Of a stretch of 12,833 nt of DNA, positions 1 to 6,801 are shown in pieces. The position numbers and the translations under genes are program-made. Within the stretch, counting starts at the first letter, position 1; every line of letters starts with the position of its first letter. The notes beneath the pieces are model-generated. The model was not told where the DNA came from and did no database searches. It worked only from the letters and a program-made list of their open reading frames with translations. This DNA comes from Actinomycetota bacterium. GTDB lineage: Bacteria; Actinomycetota; Actinomycetes; S36-B12. The stretch lies in the NCBI GenBank assembly GCA_010029945.1, contig RGQW01000030.1:1-12833 (forward strand). Reading direction: 5' to 3'.

Positions 1-1
1 C

Positions 2-805
2 GGCCCCGAACTCATCAGGCTGATCGGAGTCGATGCTGGCTACAACCACCAGGCAGTCCTGCATGACGTGAACATTCACGTCCACGAAGATCAATTCACT
101 GGAATCGTCGGACCGTCGGGTTCGGGGAAAACCACTCTTCTGCGGCTGCTGCTCGGCATCATCCGGCCCATGTCCGGCTCGATCGACCAGATCGAGAATC
201 TCCGGACGGCGTACGTACCCCAACTCGAGACAGTCAACTGGGACTTCCCCATCACCGTTCTCGAATGCGTCCTGATGGCCGGACAACCGGCCGATGGGCG
301 GCGCTTCACCTTGCCGTGGGGCAATGCTCGAGAGAAAGCGAGCGCCATGGAGGTGCTCGAGCGGTTGAACATCGCACAGTTGGCCGACCGGCAGATTCGA
401 CAACTGTCGGGTGGACAGCAGCAGCGCATGTTCCTCGCGCGCGCCCTCTATCGCCAACCGCAACTACTTTTGCTCGACGAGCCGACCAGTGGTGTGGATG
501 TGTCTACCCGGCATGACGTTCTTCATCTGCTCGCAGACCTGCACGAGGACGGTGTGGCAATCGTCTTGACGACGCATGACTTAAACGGGATGGCGGCTCA
601 CCTGCCGCACCTCATCTGCGTCAACCATCGGGTGATCGCCGACGGAACACCAGAGGACGTGATTCGCCCAGAGGTTTTGGAACAGACCTACGGAGCGCGC
701 ATGGAAGTTCTCGAGCATTTGGGGATGCGCGTGGTTGTTGATGACGGAGGCGAGCGAGTAGGCCGAGGCGAGCGAGTAGGCCGAGCGTCGCAGGTGGATG
801 CGTGA
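2..805 (+). CDS. Metal (Mn/Zn/Fe-type) ABC transporter ATP-binding protein, 5' partial
   Basis: This is the nucleotide-binding subunit of a metal-uptake ABC importer, which hydrolyses ATP on the inner face of the membrane. The frame is open back to base 2, and the residues before the GTG at 68 are normal ABC N-terminal sequence (GVDAGY with the A-loop Tyr, then AVLHDV), so the true start lies outside the window. Counting visible residues from base 2: Walker A GPSGSGKTT 37-45, Q-loop Gln74, signature LSGGQ 135-139, Walker B LLLLDE 155-160, H-loop His192. The stretch after the Q-loop, VNWDFPITVLECVLM, is typical of the Mn/Zn/Fe-chelate uptake family rather than of sugar or amino-acid importers. 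The ABC-3 permease that follows supports this. The metal cannot be told. The last ~20 residues carry a tandem GERVGR duplication. The stop overlaps the permease start. Confidence 0.93.
   Translation, partial: GPELIRLIGVDAGYNHQAVLHDVNIHVHEDQFTGIVGPSGSGKTTLLRLLLGIIRPMSGSIDQIENLRTAYVPQLETVNWDFPITVLECVLMAGQPADGRRFTLPWGNAREKASAMEVLERLNIAQLADRQIRQLSGGQQQRMFLARALYRQPQLLLLDEPTSGVDVSTRHDVLHLLADLHEDGVAIVLTTHDLNGMAAHLPHLICVNHRVIADGTPEDVIRPEVLEQTYGARMEVLEHLGMRVVVDDGGERVGRGERVGRASQVDA
747..782 (+). repeat. 18-bp perfect tandem duplication inside the ABC ATPase 3' end
   Basis: The unit gaggcgagcgagtaggcc occurs twice head to tail (747-764 and 765-782), followed by three further matching bases. The length is a multiple of three, so the frame is kept and the protein gains a second GERVGR hexapeptide close to its C-terminus. 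It lies 20 bp before the permease start. It could be replication slippage or a copy of a genome-wide short repeat; one window cannot distinguish these. Confidence 0.9.
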
Positions 806-1683
806 TGGAGGCGATTCTCGAGCCGCTGGGGTACACCTTCTTCGTGAAGGGTCTCTTCGTCGCGGGGCTCTCCGGGGCGCTACTCGGCTTCATCGGCGTG
901 TACATCGTGCTGCGCGGCATGAGCTACATCGGTCACGGGCTTTCCCACTCGATCTTCGGGGGCTTCGCCGCGGTGCAGCTCTTCGCCACTCAGTTCTACA
1001 TCCTCGGCGCAGGGTTGTGGGGAATCGCATCCGCGCTGGCGATCAACGCTGTTTCCAAGCGAAGCCGACTCGGTGCTGACGCTGCGATCGGGGTCATCAC
1101 GACCGCGTCGTTCGCCTTGGGTGTGGCCCTGTTCGCGCGGTTCGGGTCCAGTGGCCCGTCCTTCGAAAATGCACTCTTCGGTTCCATCCTGGGGATTTCT
1201 GTCGAGCAAATCGTTGGGCTCGTCGCCGTATCACTGCTCGCGGTGATCTTCGTCTTCGTGCGCTATCGGGCGCTATTGTTCACGACTTTCGACCCCGATG
1301 TTGCCAATGTCTCGGGGGTGCGCGTCGGCCGGGTGGAGGCCCAGTTGATGATCATCCTGTCGTTGTCCATCTTGGCCACCTTGACGGTTATCGGTGTCAC
1401 GCTCGTCGCCGCGATGCTGGTGATTCCAGCGGTTGTGGCGCGAATGCTTACCGATTCGTTCTCTCGCATGTTGGCCTGGAGCACCGCTGTGGGAACGGTC
1501 AGCGGACTGGTGGGTATGTATGTCAGTTACTACGCCGAAGTGCCATCGGGAACCATGATCGTGCTGGTGGGTACCGCAATATTCCTCGTGGTCTTTGCCT
1601 TCGCGGGGAGTGCTCGGCGACGAAAGTCCGCGGGCTTGGACGCGCATGTGGAGCCTGTTCCCTCATCGGCTGCCGCGCGGTAG
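805..1683 (+). CDS. Metal ABC transporter permease, ABC-3 family
   Basis: This 292-residue integral membrane protein is the channel subunit that pairs with the ATPase encoded just upstream. It has about eight hydrophobic segments. Near the N-terminus is the family's characteristic stretch, GALLGFIGVYIVLRGMSYIG followed by HGLSHSIFGG (about residues 24-53). Near the C-terminus is the ATLTVIGVTLVAAMLVIPAVVARML region, typical of ZnuB/MntB-type permeases (the family known as ABC-3). The length is normal. The ATG at 805 overlaps the ATPase stop (TGATG) and has AGGTGG seven bases upstream; a GTG at 802 would add one residue. The last ~25 residues are a polar cytoplasmic tail. No substrate-binding lipoprotein is seen downstream, so it probably lies before the window. 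Confidence 0.92.
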   Translation: MEAILEPLGYTFFVKGLFVAGLSGALLGFIGVYIVLRGMSYIGHGLSHSIFGGFAAVQLFATQFYILGAGLWGIASALAINAVSKRSRLGADAAIGVITTASFALGVALFARFGSSGPSFENALFGSILGISVEQIVGLVAVSLLAVIFVFVRYRALLFTTFDPDVANVSGVRVGRVEAQLMIILSLSILATLTVIGVTLVAAMLVIPAVVARMLTDSFSRMLAWSTAVGTVSGLVGMYVSYYAEVPSGTMIVLVGTAIFLVVFAFAGSARRRKSAGLDAHVEPVPSSAAAR

Positions 1684-1705
1684 TCATCCGGAACTTCCAC
1701 CGACG

Positions 1706-1734
1706 TTCGTGAGTCTCGGCGCTCGTCGTAGGCT
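1706..1734 (+). promoter_or_regulatory. Possible promoter for the DUF3618/GroES-like operon
   Basis: The 84-bp gap after the permease contains TAGGCT (1729-1734), which fits the actinobacterial TANNNT -10 pattern. Seventeen bases upstream is TTCGTG (1706-1711), a poor match to TTGACA. Position and spacing are acceptable, but the -35 is weak. This is the only gap between genes in the + strand block, so a promoter here is expected on context. Confidence 0.22.
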
Positions 1735-1767
1735 TGTGTCGTTCAACGCCTGCTGAAGGAGACCCGC

Positions 1768-2031
1768 ATGGCCGACACCACGCACGCTCCACCGTCACTA
1801 CTCGTCGATGAGCGAACGCACGTCGCCGCCGCGCGAGAGGAACTGTTGGCGTCTGTGGCCAACCTGAAGGCGGAGGCGGCGCCGGGAGCGCTGGCGCAAC
1901 GTGCACTCGGTGCAGCCAAAGGATGGTTCACCGATGAGTACGGCGGCATTCGCCCCGAACGAGTCGCCATCGTGGGCGCGGTCGTCGTGGGGTTTGTCAC
2001 TATCAAGATCTTGGGGCGGCGCGGCCGTTGA
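1768..2031 (+). CDS. DUF3618-like small membrane protein
   Basis: This 87-residue protein has an N-terminal amphipathic part whose VAAAREELLASVANLKAEA (about residues 19-37) resembles the 'TReeLa.tv..L' helix of the actinobacterial DUF3618 family. A single hydrophobic segment follows, about residues 66-82 (VAIVGAVVVGFVTIKIL), and then a basic end, GRRGR. This implies a small single-pass inner-membrane protein with its positive end in the cytoplasm. The function of the family is unknown. The start is secure: GAAGGAGA at 1755-1762 lies five bases before the ATG. Its stop overlaps the TTG start of the GroES-like gene (TTGA), which suggests translational coupling. In my recollection DUF3618 genes are often next to this GroES-like gene in Actinomycetota. 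Confidence 0.8.
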   Translation: MADTTHAPPSLLVDERTHVAAAREELLASVANLKAEAAPGALAQRALGAAKGWFTDEYGGIRPERVAIVGAVVVGFVTIKILGRRGR

Positions 2032-2408
2032 CCTCGACCCAGGAAGAGACGAGCACCGCCTCGTCGGTGCCGGACACGCGGCCACGATTGGACGGCTCGG
2101 TACCCATCAAGTTGCTGCATGACCGCGTTCTGGTGCGGGAAGGCGGAGAGGACGGGGAGCGTCGTTCGAGCGGCGGCATCGTGATCCCGGCGACCGCGCA
2201 GGTAGGTCGCCGCCTGTCGTGGGCGACAGTCGTCGCGGTCGGCCCCAACGTTCGAAGTGTCGAAGTCCAAGATTCGGTGCTCTTCGAGCCAGAGGATCGT
2301 GGAACCGTGGAGCTTCAGGGGATCGACTACGTCCTCCTTCGTGAACGCGACCTGCATGCGGTTGCCTCGAGTCGTCACGCAACGTCCGGCACGGGCCTGT
2401 ACTTGTAG
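2028..2408 (+). CDS. GroES-family co-chaperone paralogue (Cpn10-like)
   Basis: This 126-residue protein contains one Cpn10 domain, about residues 26-112. It begins IKLLHDRVLV, has the mobile-loop equivalent RRSSGGIVIPATAQVG (about 46-60), the barrel strand WATVVAVGPN, and the conserved VLFEPED...YVLLRERDLHAV. It ends with GTGLYL, a tail found on the second, non-operonic GroES-like protein of many Actinomycetota. Family members would cap a GroEL ring, but no groEL is present here, so a partner or a separate role is not shown. A 20-25 residue polar N-terminal extension depends on the TTG start at 2028, which overlaps the preceding stop. A TTG at 2112 (giving MLHDRVLV) is a possible alternative start. 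The sulfotransferase begins two bases after its stop. Confidence 0.88.
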   Translation: MTSTQEETSTASSVPDTRPRLDGSVPIKLLHDRVLVREGGEDGERRSSGGIVIPATAQVGRRLSWATVVAVGPNVRSVEVQDSVLFEPEDRGTVELQGIDYVLLRERDLHAVASSRHATSGTGLYL

Positions 2409-2410
2409 GT

Positions 2411-3292
2411 ATGAGTAACGCGGAGCGGCCGATCCTCGTCGGTGGTACCGGGCGCAGTGGCTCCACCATCGTTGGGCACCTCCTCGATCACCACCCGGAC
2501 CTAACCCTGACGCGTCCGATGGAAGTCCGATTCATTACCGGCAACGACGGAATAGCGGATGCGCTGGCCGTGGCGATGCGCAAACCCGGCAGTGCGAAGG
2601 CCGAGGCGGCGGCGCGCTTAGCAGCCACCCGGATCATGGAGCGGTGGTTCAAGCGGGCCCCCGATGTCGGCCTGCACACGTCGGTGGAGCGCGAGGAGCT
2701 TCGAGGCTGGTGCGAGCGCTACTTGGAGCAGTCGGAGACCGATCCGCTGGGCGCGGCCCAAACGATCACCCGCACCATCATGACAAGCATCGCCCGTTCG
2801 ATTGGTGCCGATCGTTGGGTGGATACCACCCCGGCGAACGCTCGGAAGGCGGACCGCGTCGAACCGATCTATCCGGACTCCACGGTGATTGTGGTGAACC
2901 GTGACGGCCGGGACGTGGCCGCTTCGTTTGTTCACCAAACATTCGGTCCTGATGACGTATTCGAAGCGCTGGCCCAGTGGGAGCAGCGTATGGGGCGCAT
3001 ACATGCTGCGACACAACGCTCACGCCCCGATCGCATATTGAGCATCGATCTTGTCGATCTCGTTCGGACTGCCCGCTCCGAGACGATCGAGCAGATCTGT
3101 TCGTTCGTCGGAGTGACGGTCGATCGGGACATGTGCGCTTGGTTCGACGCGAACGTGACACACGAGAGTTCCCATGCGGGACGGTGGCGCAGGGATTTCG
3201 ATGCGGATACGTGCGCGCAGATCGATGAGGCCTATCTCGCCGCCTGCGAGCGTCTGGTGAGTGCCGGAGTGCAGTTGCCGTCGGGCGAGTAG
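2411..3292 (+). CDS. PAPS-dependent sulfotransferase family protein
   Basis: This 293-residue cytoplasmic enzyme of the sulfotransferase superfamily is expected to move a sulfuryl group from PAPS to a hydroxyl or amine acceptor. The 5'-phosphosulfate loop is GGTGRSGSTIVGHLL (about residues 11-25), with the RSGST form usual in bacterial members. The 3'-phosphate site is VIVVNRDGRDVAASF (about 159-173), with Arg164 and Ser172 in the expected places. WVDTTPAN (136-143) matches the 'W.dKTP.n' motif. The length is normal. No signal peptide or membrane segment is seen. It starts two bases after the GroES-like stop without a strong Shine-Dalgarno site, and its stop overlaps the GTG of the next gene (TAGTG). 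The acceptor is unknown; the following redox enzymes suggest a lipid-like or other small molecule. The chance that it is a non-sulfating P-loop relative is small. Confidence 0.88.
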   Translation: MSNAERPILVGGTGRSGSTIVGHLLDHHPDLTLTRPMEVRFITGNDGIADALAVAMRKPGSAKAEAAARLAATRIMERWFKRAPDVGLHTSVEREELRGWCERYLEQSETDPLGAAQTITRTIMTSIARSIGADRWVDTTPANARKADRVEPIYPDSTVIVVNRDGRDVAASFVHQTFGPDDVFEALAQWEQRMGRIHAATQRSRPDRILSIDLVDLVRTARSETIEQICSFVGVTVDRDMCAWFDANVTHESSHAGRWRRDFDADTCAQIDEAYLAACERLVSAGVQLPSGE

Positions 3293-4902
3293 TGCACGCC
3301 GATCTCCGGCATGATCATCACGTGATCGATTGCATCGTGGTGGGAGCCGGACACAACGGATTGGTGACGGCTGCGTATCTCGCACGGTCGGGGTACTCGG
3401 TGCTGGTGCTGGAGGCCAACTCGTCGGTGGGCGGCGCGGCCGTTTCCGCCGAGGTGTTCCCCGGTATGGGGGCCCGGGTGAGCAAATACTCCTACCTTGT
3501 GTCGCTGCTGCCGCCGGCCATCGCGCGAGATCTGTCCATCGACGTGCCGCTGGCCCGGCGCCGCGTCGCCTCGTACACCCCCGATCCGGCCGATCCTCGC
3601 CGCGGCTTGGTCATCCCTTCCGACGATGAGCAGTCCCTCGCGGCCAACATCGAAGACTTCACCGGGAGCGCAAAGGAAGCGGACGCGTGGCAACGGTTCT
3701 ACGCCCGAACCACGGCGATGGCGGAGGTGATGTTTCCGTCGTTGACGAAACCACTCGTGTCACGAGAGGACATGAGAGCGCGAATCGACGCGGCCGACTG
3801 GTCAGATTTTGTCGAGCGCCCCTTGGGTGAAGTTCTGGAGGACACTTTCGACGACGATGTGATTCGCGGTCTCGTCTTCACCGACGGGTTGATCGGTACG
3901 TTCGCAGACGCCCACGAGGACTCGCTGCACCAGAACATCTGCTTTCTGTACCACGTGATCGGGCAGGGCACGGGGCAGTGGGATGTCCCGGTGGGTGGCA
4001 TGGGAGCGATCACCGCTCAACTCGCCGACCGCGTGCGCTCGGCCGGGGGTGAGGTGCGTACCGGAGTCGAGGTGATCGCGATCGAGGACGACGGTGAGCA
4101 CGTATCGGTGACGACCCTCGAGGGAGATGACGAGGTGACCTACACCGCACGAACGCTGGCAGCGAATTGCGCGCCGGATGTTCTCGCGAAATTGAGAGGA
4201 CACGAAACAGCGACGATCAGTGATCGAGACGGCGGTGCGCAGGTGAAAGTGAACATGCTGCTCTCGCGCCTTCCCCAGTTGAGGGACGATTCAGTCAATC
4301 CAGCAGATGCCTTCAGTGGCACCTTCCATGTGAACGAGAGCTATCGGCAACTCGAGTCGGCCCACCAAACAGCGGCCGGCGGACAGTTGCCCACCCCCTT
4401 GCCCGCCGAGATCTACTGCCACAGCCTCAGCGACCCGAGCATTCTTTCCGAGGACCTTCGAGCCGCAGGGGCTCACACACTGACGTTGTTCGGCCTGCAT
4501 ACGCCGCACTCGCTCTTCGCGTCCAACCCAACTCCCCAGACCCGCGCTGCCGGACGTGCCCTCGATGCTGACGATGCCCTCGCTGCCGTCCACGCCACCC
4601 TCGATTCGGTGCTAGCCGAGCCCGTCGCGGACTGCCTGATGACCGATGCCGAAGGAAACCCGTGCATCGAGGTGAATACGACGGCTGATGTGGAGCGCGA
4701 CCTGCGCATTCCAACGGGCAACATCTTCCATACGCCGTTGGCGTGGCCGTGGGCCGACGATGACCAGCAGATCGGAACGTGGGGAGTGGAGACGGATTCG
4801 CCGCGGATCGTCGTGTGTGGCAGTGGAGCTGCTCGCGGGGGAGGTGTCTCGGGCATACCCGGTCACAACGCTGCTCGGCACCTGACTAGCGTTCTCGGGT
4901 AA
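3292..4902 (+). CDS. FAD-dependent oxidoreductase, phytoene desaturase/PYROXD2-like
   Basis: This 536-residue flavoprotein belongs to the amine-oxidase/phytoene-dehydrogenase superfamily (COG1233 type). The N-terminal Rossmann motif is IVVGAGHNGLVTAAYLA (about residues 15-31), with Glu41 closing the ADP-binding strand (VLVLEA), then SSVGGAAVS. The C-terminus has the matching FAD closure: GNIFHTPLAWPWADD and then CGSGAARGGGVSGIPGHNAA. This arrangement fits the PYROXD2-like branch better than true carotenoid desaturases; the reaction and substrate are not known. The GTG at 3292 overlaps the sulfotransferase stop. A GTG at 3322, just before VIDCIVVGAG, is an alternative and would remove ten poorly conserved, His-rich residues. 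Neither has a clear Shine-Dalgarno site. The TAA is followed directly by a GTG for the next frame, so the three genes are almost certainly co-translated. Confidence 0.9.
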   Translation: MHADLRHDHHVIDCIVVGAGHNGLVTAAYLARSGYSVLVLEANSSVGGAAVSAEVFPGMGARVSKYSYLVSLLPPAIARDLSIDVPLARRRVASYTPDPADPRRGLVIPSDDEQSLAANIEDFTGSAKEADAWQRFYARTTAMAEVMFPSLTKPLVSREDMRARIDAADWSDFVERPLGEVLEDTFDDDVIRGLVFTDGLIGTFADAHEDSLHQNICFLYHVIGQGTGQWDVPVGGMGAITAQLADRVRSAGGEVRTGVEVIAIEDDGEHVSVTTLEGDDEVTYTARTLAANCAPDVLAKLRGHETATISDRDGGAQVKVNMLLSRLPQLRDDSVNPADAFSGTFHVNESYRQLESAHQTAAGGQLPTPLPAEIYCHSLSDPSILSEDLRAAGAHTLTLFGLHTPHSLFASNPTPQTRAAGRALDADDALAAVHATLDSVLAEPVADCLMTDAEGNPCIEVNTTADVERDLRIPTGNIFHTPLAWPWADDDQQIGTWGVETDSPRIVVCGSGAARGGGVSGIPGHNAARHLTSVLG

Positions 4903-4922
4903 GTGAATTCCCAACTTGATTT

Positions 4923-4926
4923 GAGG
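4923..4926 (+). promoter_or_regulatory. Shine-Dalgarno site that favours the internal SDR start
   Basis: GAGG lies six bases before the ATG at 4933. The upstream GTG at 4903 abuts the preceding TAA and has no comparable site. The extra ten residues it would add (VNSQLDLRFL) do not look like the start of an SDR fold. Confidence 0.5.
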
Positions 4927-4932
4927 TTCCTC

Positions 4933-5727
4933 ATGACCGCACTCACCTCCGACGCACTCGCCGGAAAAGTCGTCCTCGTCGTTGGTGGCACCCAGGGGGT
5001 GGGGGCAGCCATTGCCCGCCGTGCGGCTCAGTCGGGGGCGGACGCCGTCGTGGTCAGCGGTCGAAGCGAGGACAAAGGGCGCGCCGTGGCCGATGAACTC
5101 TCATCTCTTGGCACCAAGGGGGCTTTTGTTCGGGCGGACGTCAGCGATGCTGAGGCCGCGCTAAGCCTCGTCGAGCAGGTGGTTGCCACCTTCGGTCGAG
5201 TGGACTGTGTGGCGAATGTGGCCGCGACGACGAGTCGCGGAAGCCTGGTGGACACCACGCCGGAGTTGTTCGACACCCACATCAACGTGAACTTGAAGGG
5301 CCCTTTCTTCGTGATGCAGGGAGCCGTGAAGGACATGCAGCGGCGGTCGGCTCCGGGGACCATCGTGAACATCATGAGTATTGCTGCGCACGGAGGCCAG
5401 CCGTACCTCGCCCCGTATGTGGCCAGCAAGTCGGGCCTGGGCGGGCTGACGAAGAACGCTGCTCACGCTCACCGTTTCGACCGGATTCGCATCAACGGGG
5501 TCAACATCGGGTGGACGATTACCGAGGGTGAGGAAGTGGTGCAGCGAACCGCCCACGGTGCCACGGATGGGTGGCTCGAGGAGGCCAGTGCGAAGCAGCC
5601 GATGGGCAAGTTGGGCCAGCCGGACGAGATCGCCGATTTCATCGTGTATCTGCTGTCGGATCGCTCGGGTGTCGTGACGGGTTCCATCATCGACTGGGAC
5701 CAGATCGTCATCGGCGGACACGACTAG
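4933..5727 (+). CDS. SDR-family NAD(P)-dependent oxidoreductase
   Basis: This is a classical short-chain dehydrogenase/reductase of 264 residues from the ATG at 4933. The nucleotide-binding motif is VVGGTQGVGAAIA (about residues 16-28). Arg44 at the end of strand 2 (VVSGRS) hints at NADP(H). Also present are Asp69 (RADV), the NNAG-equivalent NVAA (95-98), and the catalytic residues Ser149 (IMSIAAHGG), Tyr162 and Lys166 (PYVASK). The tail SIIDWDQIVIGG replaces the usual 'VDGG' ending. The enzyme probably interconverts an alcohol and a ketone in the cytoplasm. A GTG at 4903, directly after the upstream TAA, would give 274 residues, but the later ATG has a better ribosome site. It is the last gene of the + strand run and converges on the hydrolase gene at 5785. 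Confidence 0.92.
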   Translation: MTALTSDALAGKVVLVVGGTQGVGAAIARRAAQSGADAVVVSGRSEDKGRAVADELSSLGTKGAFVRADVSDAEAALSLVEQVVATFGRVDCVANVAATTSRGSLVDTTPELFDTHINVNLKGPFFVMQGAVKDMQRRSAPGTIVNIMSIAAHGGQPYLAPYVASKSGLGGLTKNAAHAHRFDRIRINGVNIGWTITEGEEVVQRTAHGATDGWLEEASAKQPMGKLGQPDEIADFIVYLLSDRSGVVTGSIIDWDQIVIGGHD

Positions 5728-5772
5728 TCGGTCGCGTGCTACACCGGCACGCAAAAGACCGGCGCGCGACTA

Positions 5773-5797
5773 CGAACTTCGCGACTATGCGAGTTCG
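5773..5797. terminator. Possible convergent terminator hairpin
   Basis: CGAACT (5773-5778) pairs with AGTTCG (5792-5797), and CGC (5780-5782) with GCG (5789-5791), leaving a one-base bulge and a six-base loop. The hairpin sits between two convergent genes and includes the stop codon of the - strand hydrolase. There is no T-run on either strand, so intrinsic termination is uncertain. Confidence 0.25.
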
Positions 5798-6750
5798 GCG
5801 TCCAGGAACTTTCCGACGCGCTTGATCGAGTTGCTCCAGGGCCCGTAGAAGTAGTGCCCGGCTCCGTCGTATTCCACGAGCTTGTTCTCGACACCAGCCC
5901 GGTCTAATGCGCGCTTGGTCGCCCGCGCCCAAGAGATCTCGCAGGTGTCGTCCGCGGTTCCGTGAAAGGCAAGAATGGGTTCGGTGATCCGGAAGAAGTA
6001 GTTGCGTGACGACATTCGCTTCCACGCTTCGGGATTGTCGTCGGGCTCCCCGTACTTCTTCAGTATGCGATCGCCGATCTCGTAGCGTTTTCGCTGCCAC
6101 CGGTTGAAGTTGTCTTCGGCGTTGGTGCTGACCGATGCGTACGTGATCGCTGCGTCGAAGACTCCTGGGGCGATCGTGAGCGCCTGATACGCGACACCAC
6201 CGCCCATCGATCGGCCTAGTAGGGCGATTCGTTCTCCATCGATCCATTCGATGTCGGAGTCGCGGATGGCCAGAGCCGCGTTGATGACGTCCTCGGCGTA
6301 CCCGAGTCTCATATTGACGTCGCTTCGCGGATCCTTATCCGAGCAGGCGTGGTTGCGGTAGTCCACATGGAGAACGCCGTATCCGTTCCGGGGCAACCAG
6401 TCCTGTTCACGCCGGAAGCCTTGACCGGACACATACACCTTCGGGTCGATGTATCCGTGGGCGAGAACAACCATTGGGAACGGTCCGGCTCCCTTAGGCT
6501 CGATCAGAATGCCACAGATCTTCAGATCACCGCTGGTGTAGGTCGCCTTGTATCGGGTGTACGCGGAGTTCTTGCTGAGCGTCCGCCGGATTCGCAAATT
6601 CGATCCGTTGTACTCACGCGTCATCGCCACTGGAATGGACGAGGACGTGATGTTCGCGGTCTGCAGTGCAGGCGGCTCATCCGCGTGCGCGGCAGGTGCA
6701 AGCAAAGCAGCAAGCAGCGCTGCTCCCACCGCCGATATGAGCACCCTCAC
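5785..6750 (-). CDS. Secreted alpha/beta hydrolase (dienelactone-hydrolase/prolyl-oligopeptidase-like)
   Basis: This 321-residue exported esterase- or peptidase-like hydrolase has a signal peptide (MR, hydrophobic core 3-19, likely cleavage after AHA at about 21-23). The fold motifs are in order: oxyanion segment VVLAHGY (94-100), nucleophile elbow GRSMGGG with Ser181, acid HGTADD with Asp267 or Asp268, and His299 in GAGHYFYG. The order and spacing match serine hydrolases related to S9 peptidases and dienelactone hydrolase; the substrate cannot be assigned. The start is a GTG at 6750 inside a short inverted repeat and with no clear Shine-Dalgarno site; GTG 6744 is an in-frame alternative. It begins 51 bp after the stop of the glycoside-hydrolase-like gene on the same strand, so the two may be co-transcribed. 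Confidence 0.9.
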   Translation of the reverse strand: MRVLISAVGAALLAALLAPAAHADEPPALQTANITSSSIPVAMTREYNGSNLRIRRTLSKNSAYTRYKATYTSGDLKICGILIEPKGAGPFPMVVLAHGYIDPKVYVSGQGFRREQDWLPRNGYGVLHVDYRNHACSDKDPRSDVNMRLGYAEDVINAALAIRDSDIEWIDGERIALLGRSMGGGVAYQALTIAPGVFDAAITYASVSTNAEDNFNRWQRKRYEIGDRILKKYGEPDDNPEAWKRMSSRNYFFRITEPILAFHGTADDTCEISWARATKRALDRAGVENKLVEYDGAGHYFYGPWSNSIKRVGKFLDAELA

Positions 6751-6761
6751 GTCATGAGGGT
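6743..6761. repeat. 7-bp inverted repeat over the hydrolase start codon
   Basis: ACCCTCA (6743-6749) and TGAGGGT (6755-6761) are perfect complements separated by CGTCA. The GTG start of the - strand hydrolase (6750-6748) spans the arm/loop boundary. It could be an RNA hairpin that hides the start or a small operator. Chance is not excluded at this length. Confidence 0.6.
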
Positions 6762-6801
6762 ACGTCAGGCGAGTGAGCCTGTCTCGACCAGGAACCGTGT
6801 A

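Noticed and set aside
747..782. CRISPR-like or satellite array
   Set aside because: There are only two abutting 18-bp units with no spacers, they are in frame, and they lie inside a gene.
3330..3629. Overlapping + strand frames within the FAD oxidoreductase and many similar ones in the other genes
   Set aside because: They are Arg/Pro-rich, have no family motifs and lie wholly inside well-supported genes, as usual for shadow frames in GC-rich DNA.
3292..4902. Carotenoid (phytoene) desaturase in a carotenoid gene cluster
   Set aside because: No phytoene synthase, cyclase or prenyl synthase is nearby, and the C-terminal GNIFH...GVSGIPGHNAA form fits the PYROXD2-like branch better.
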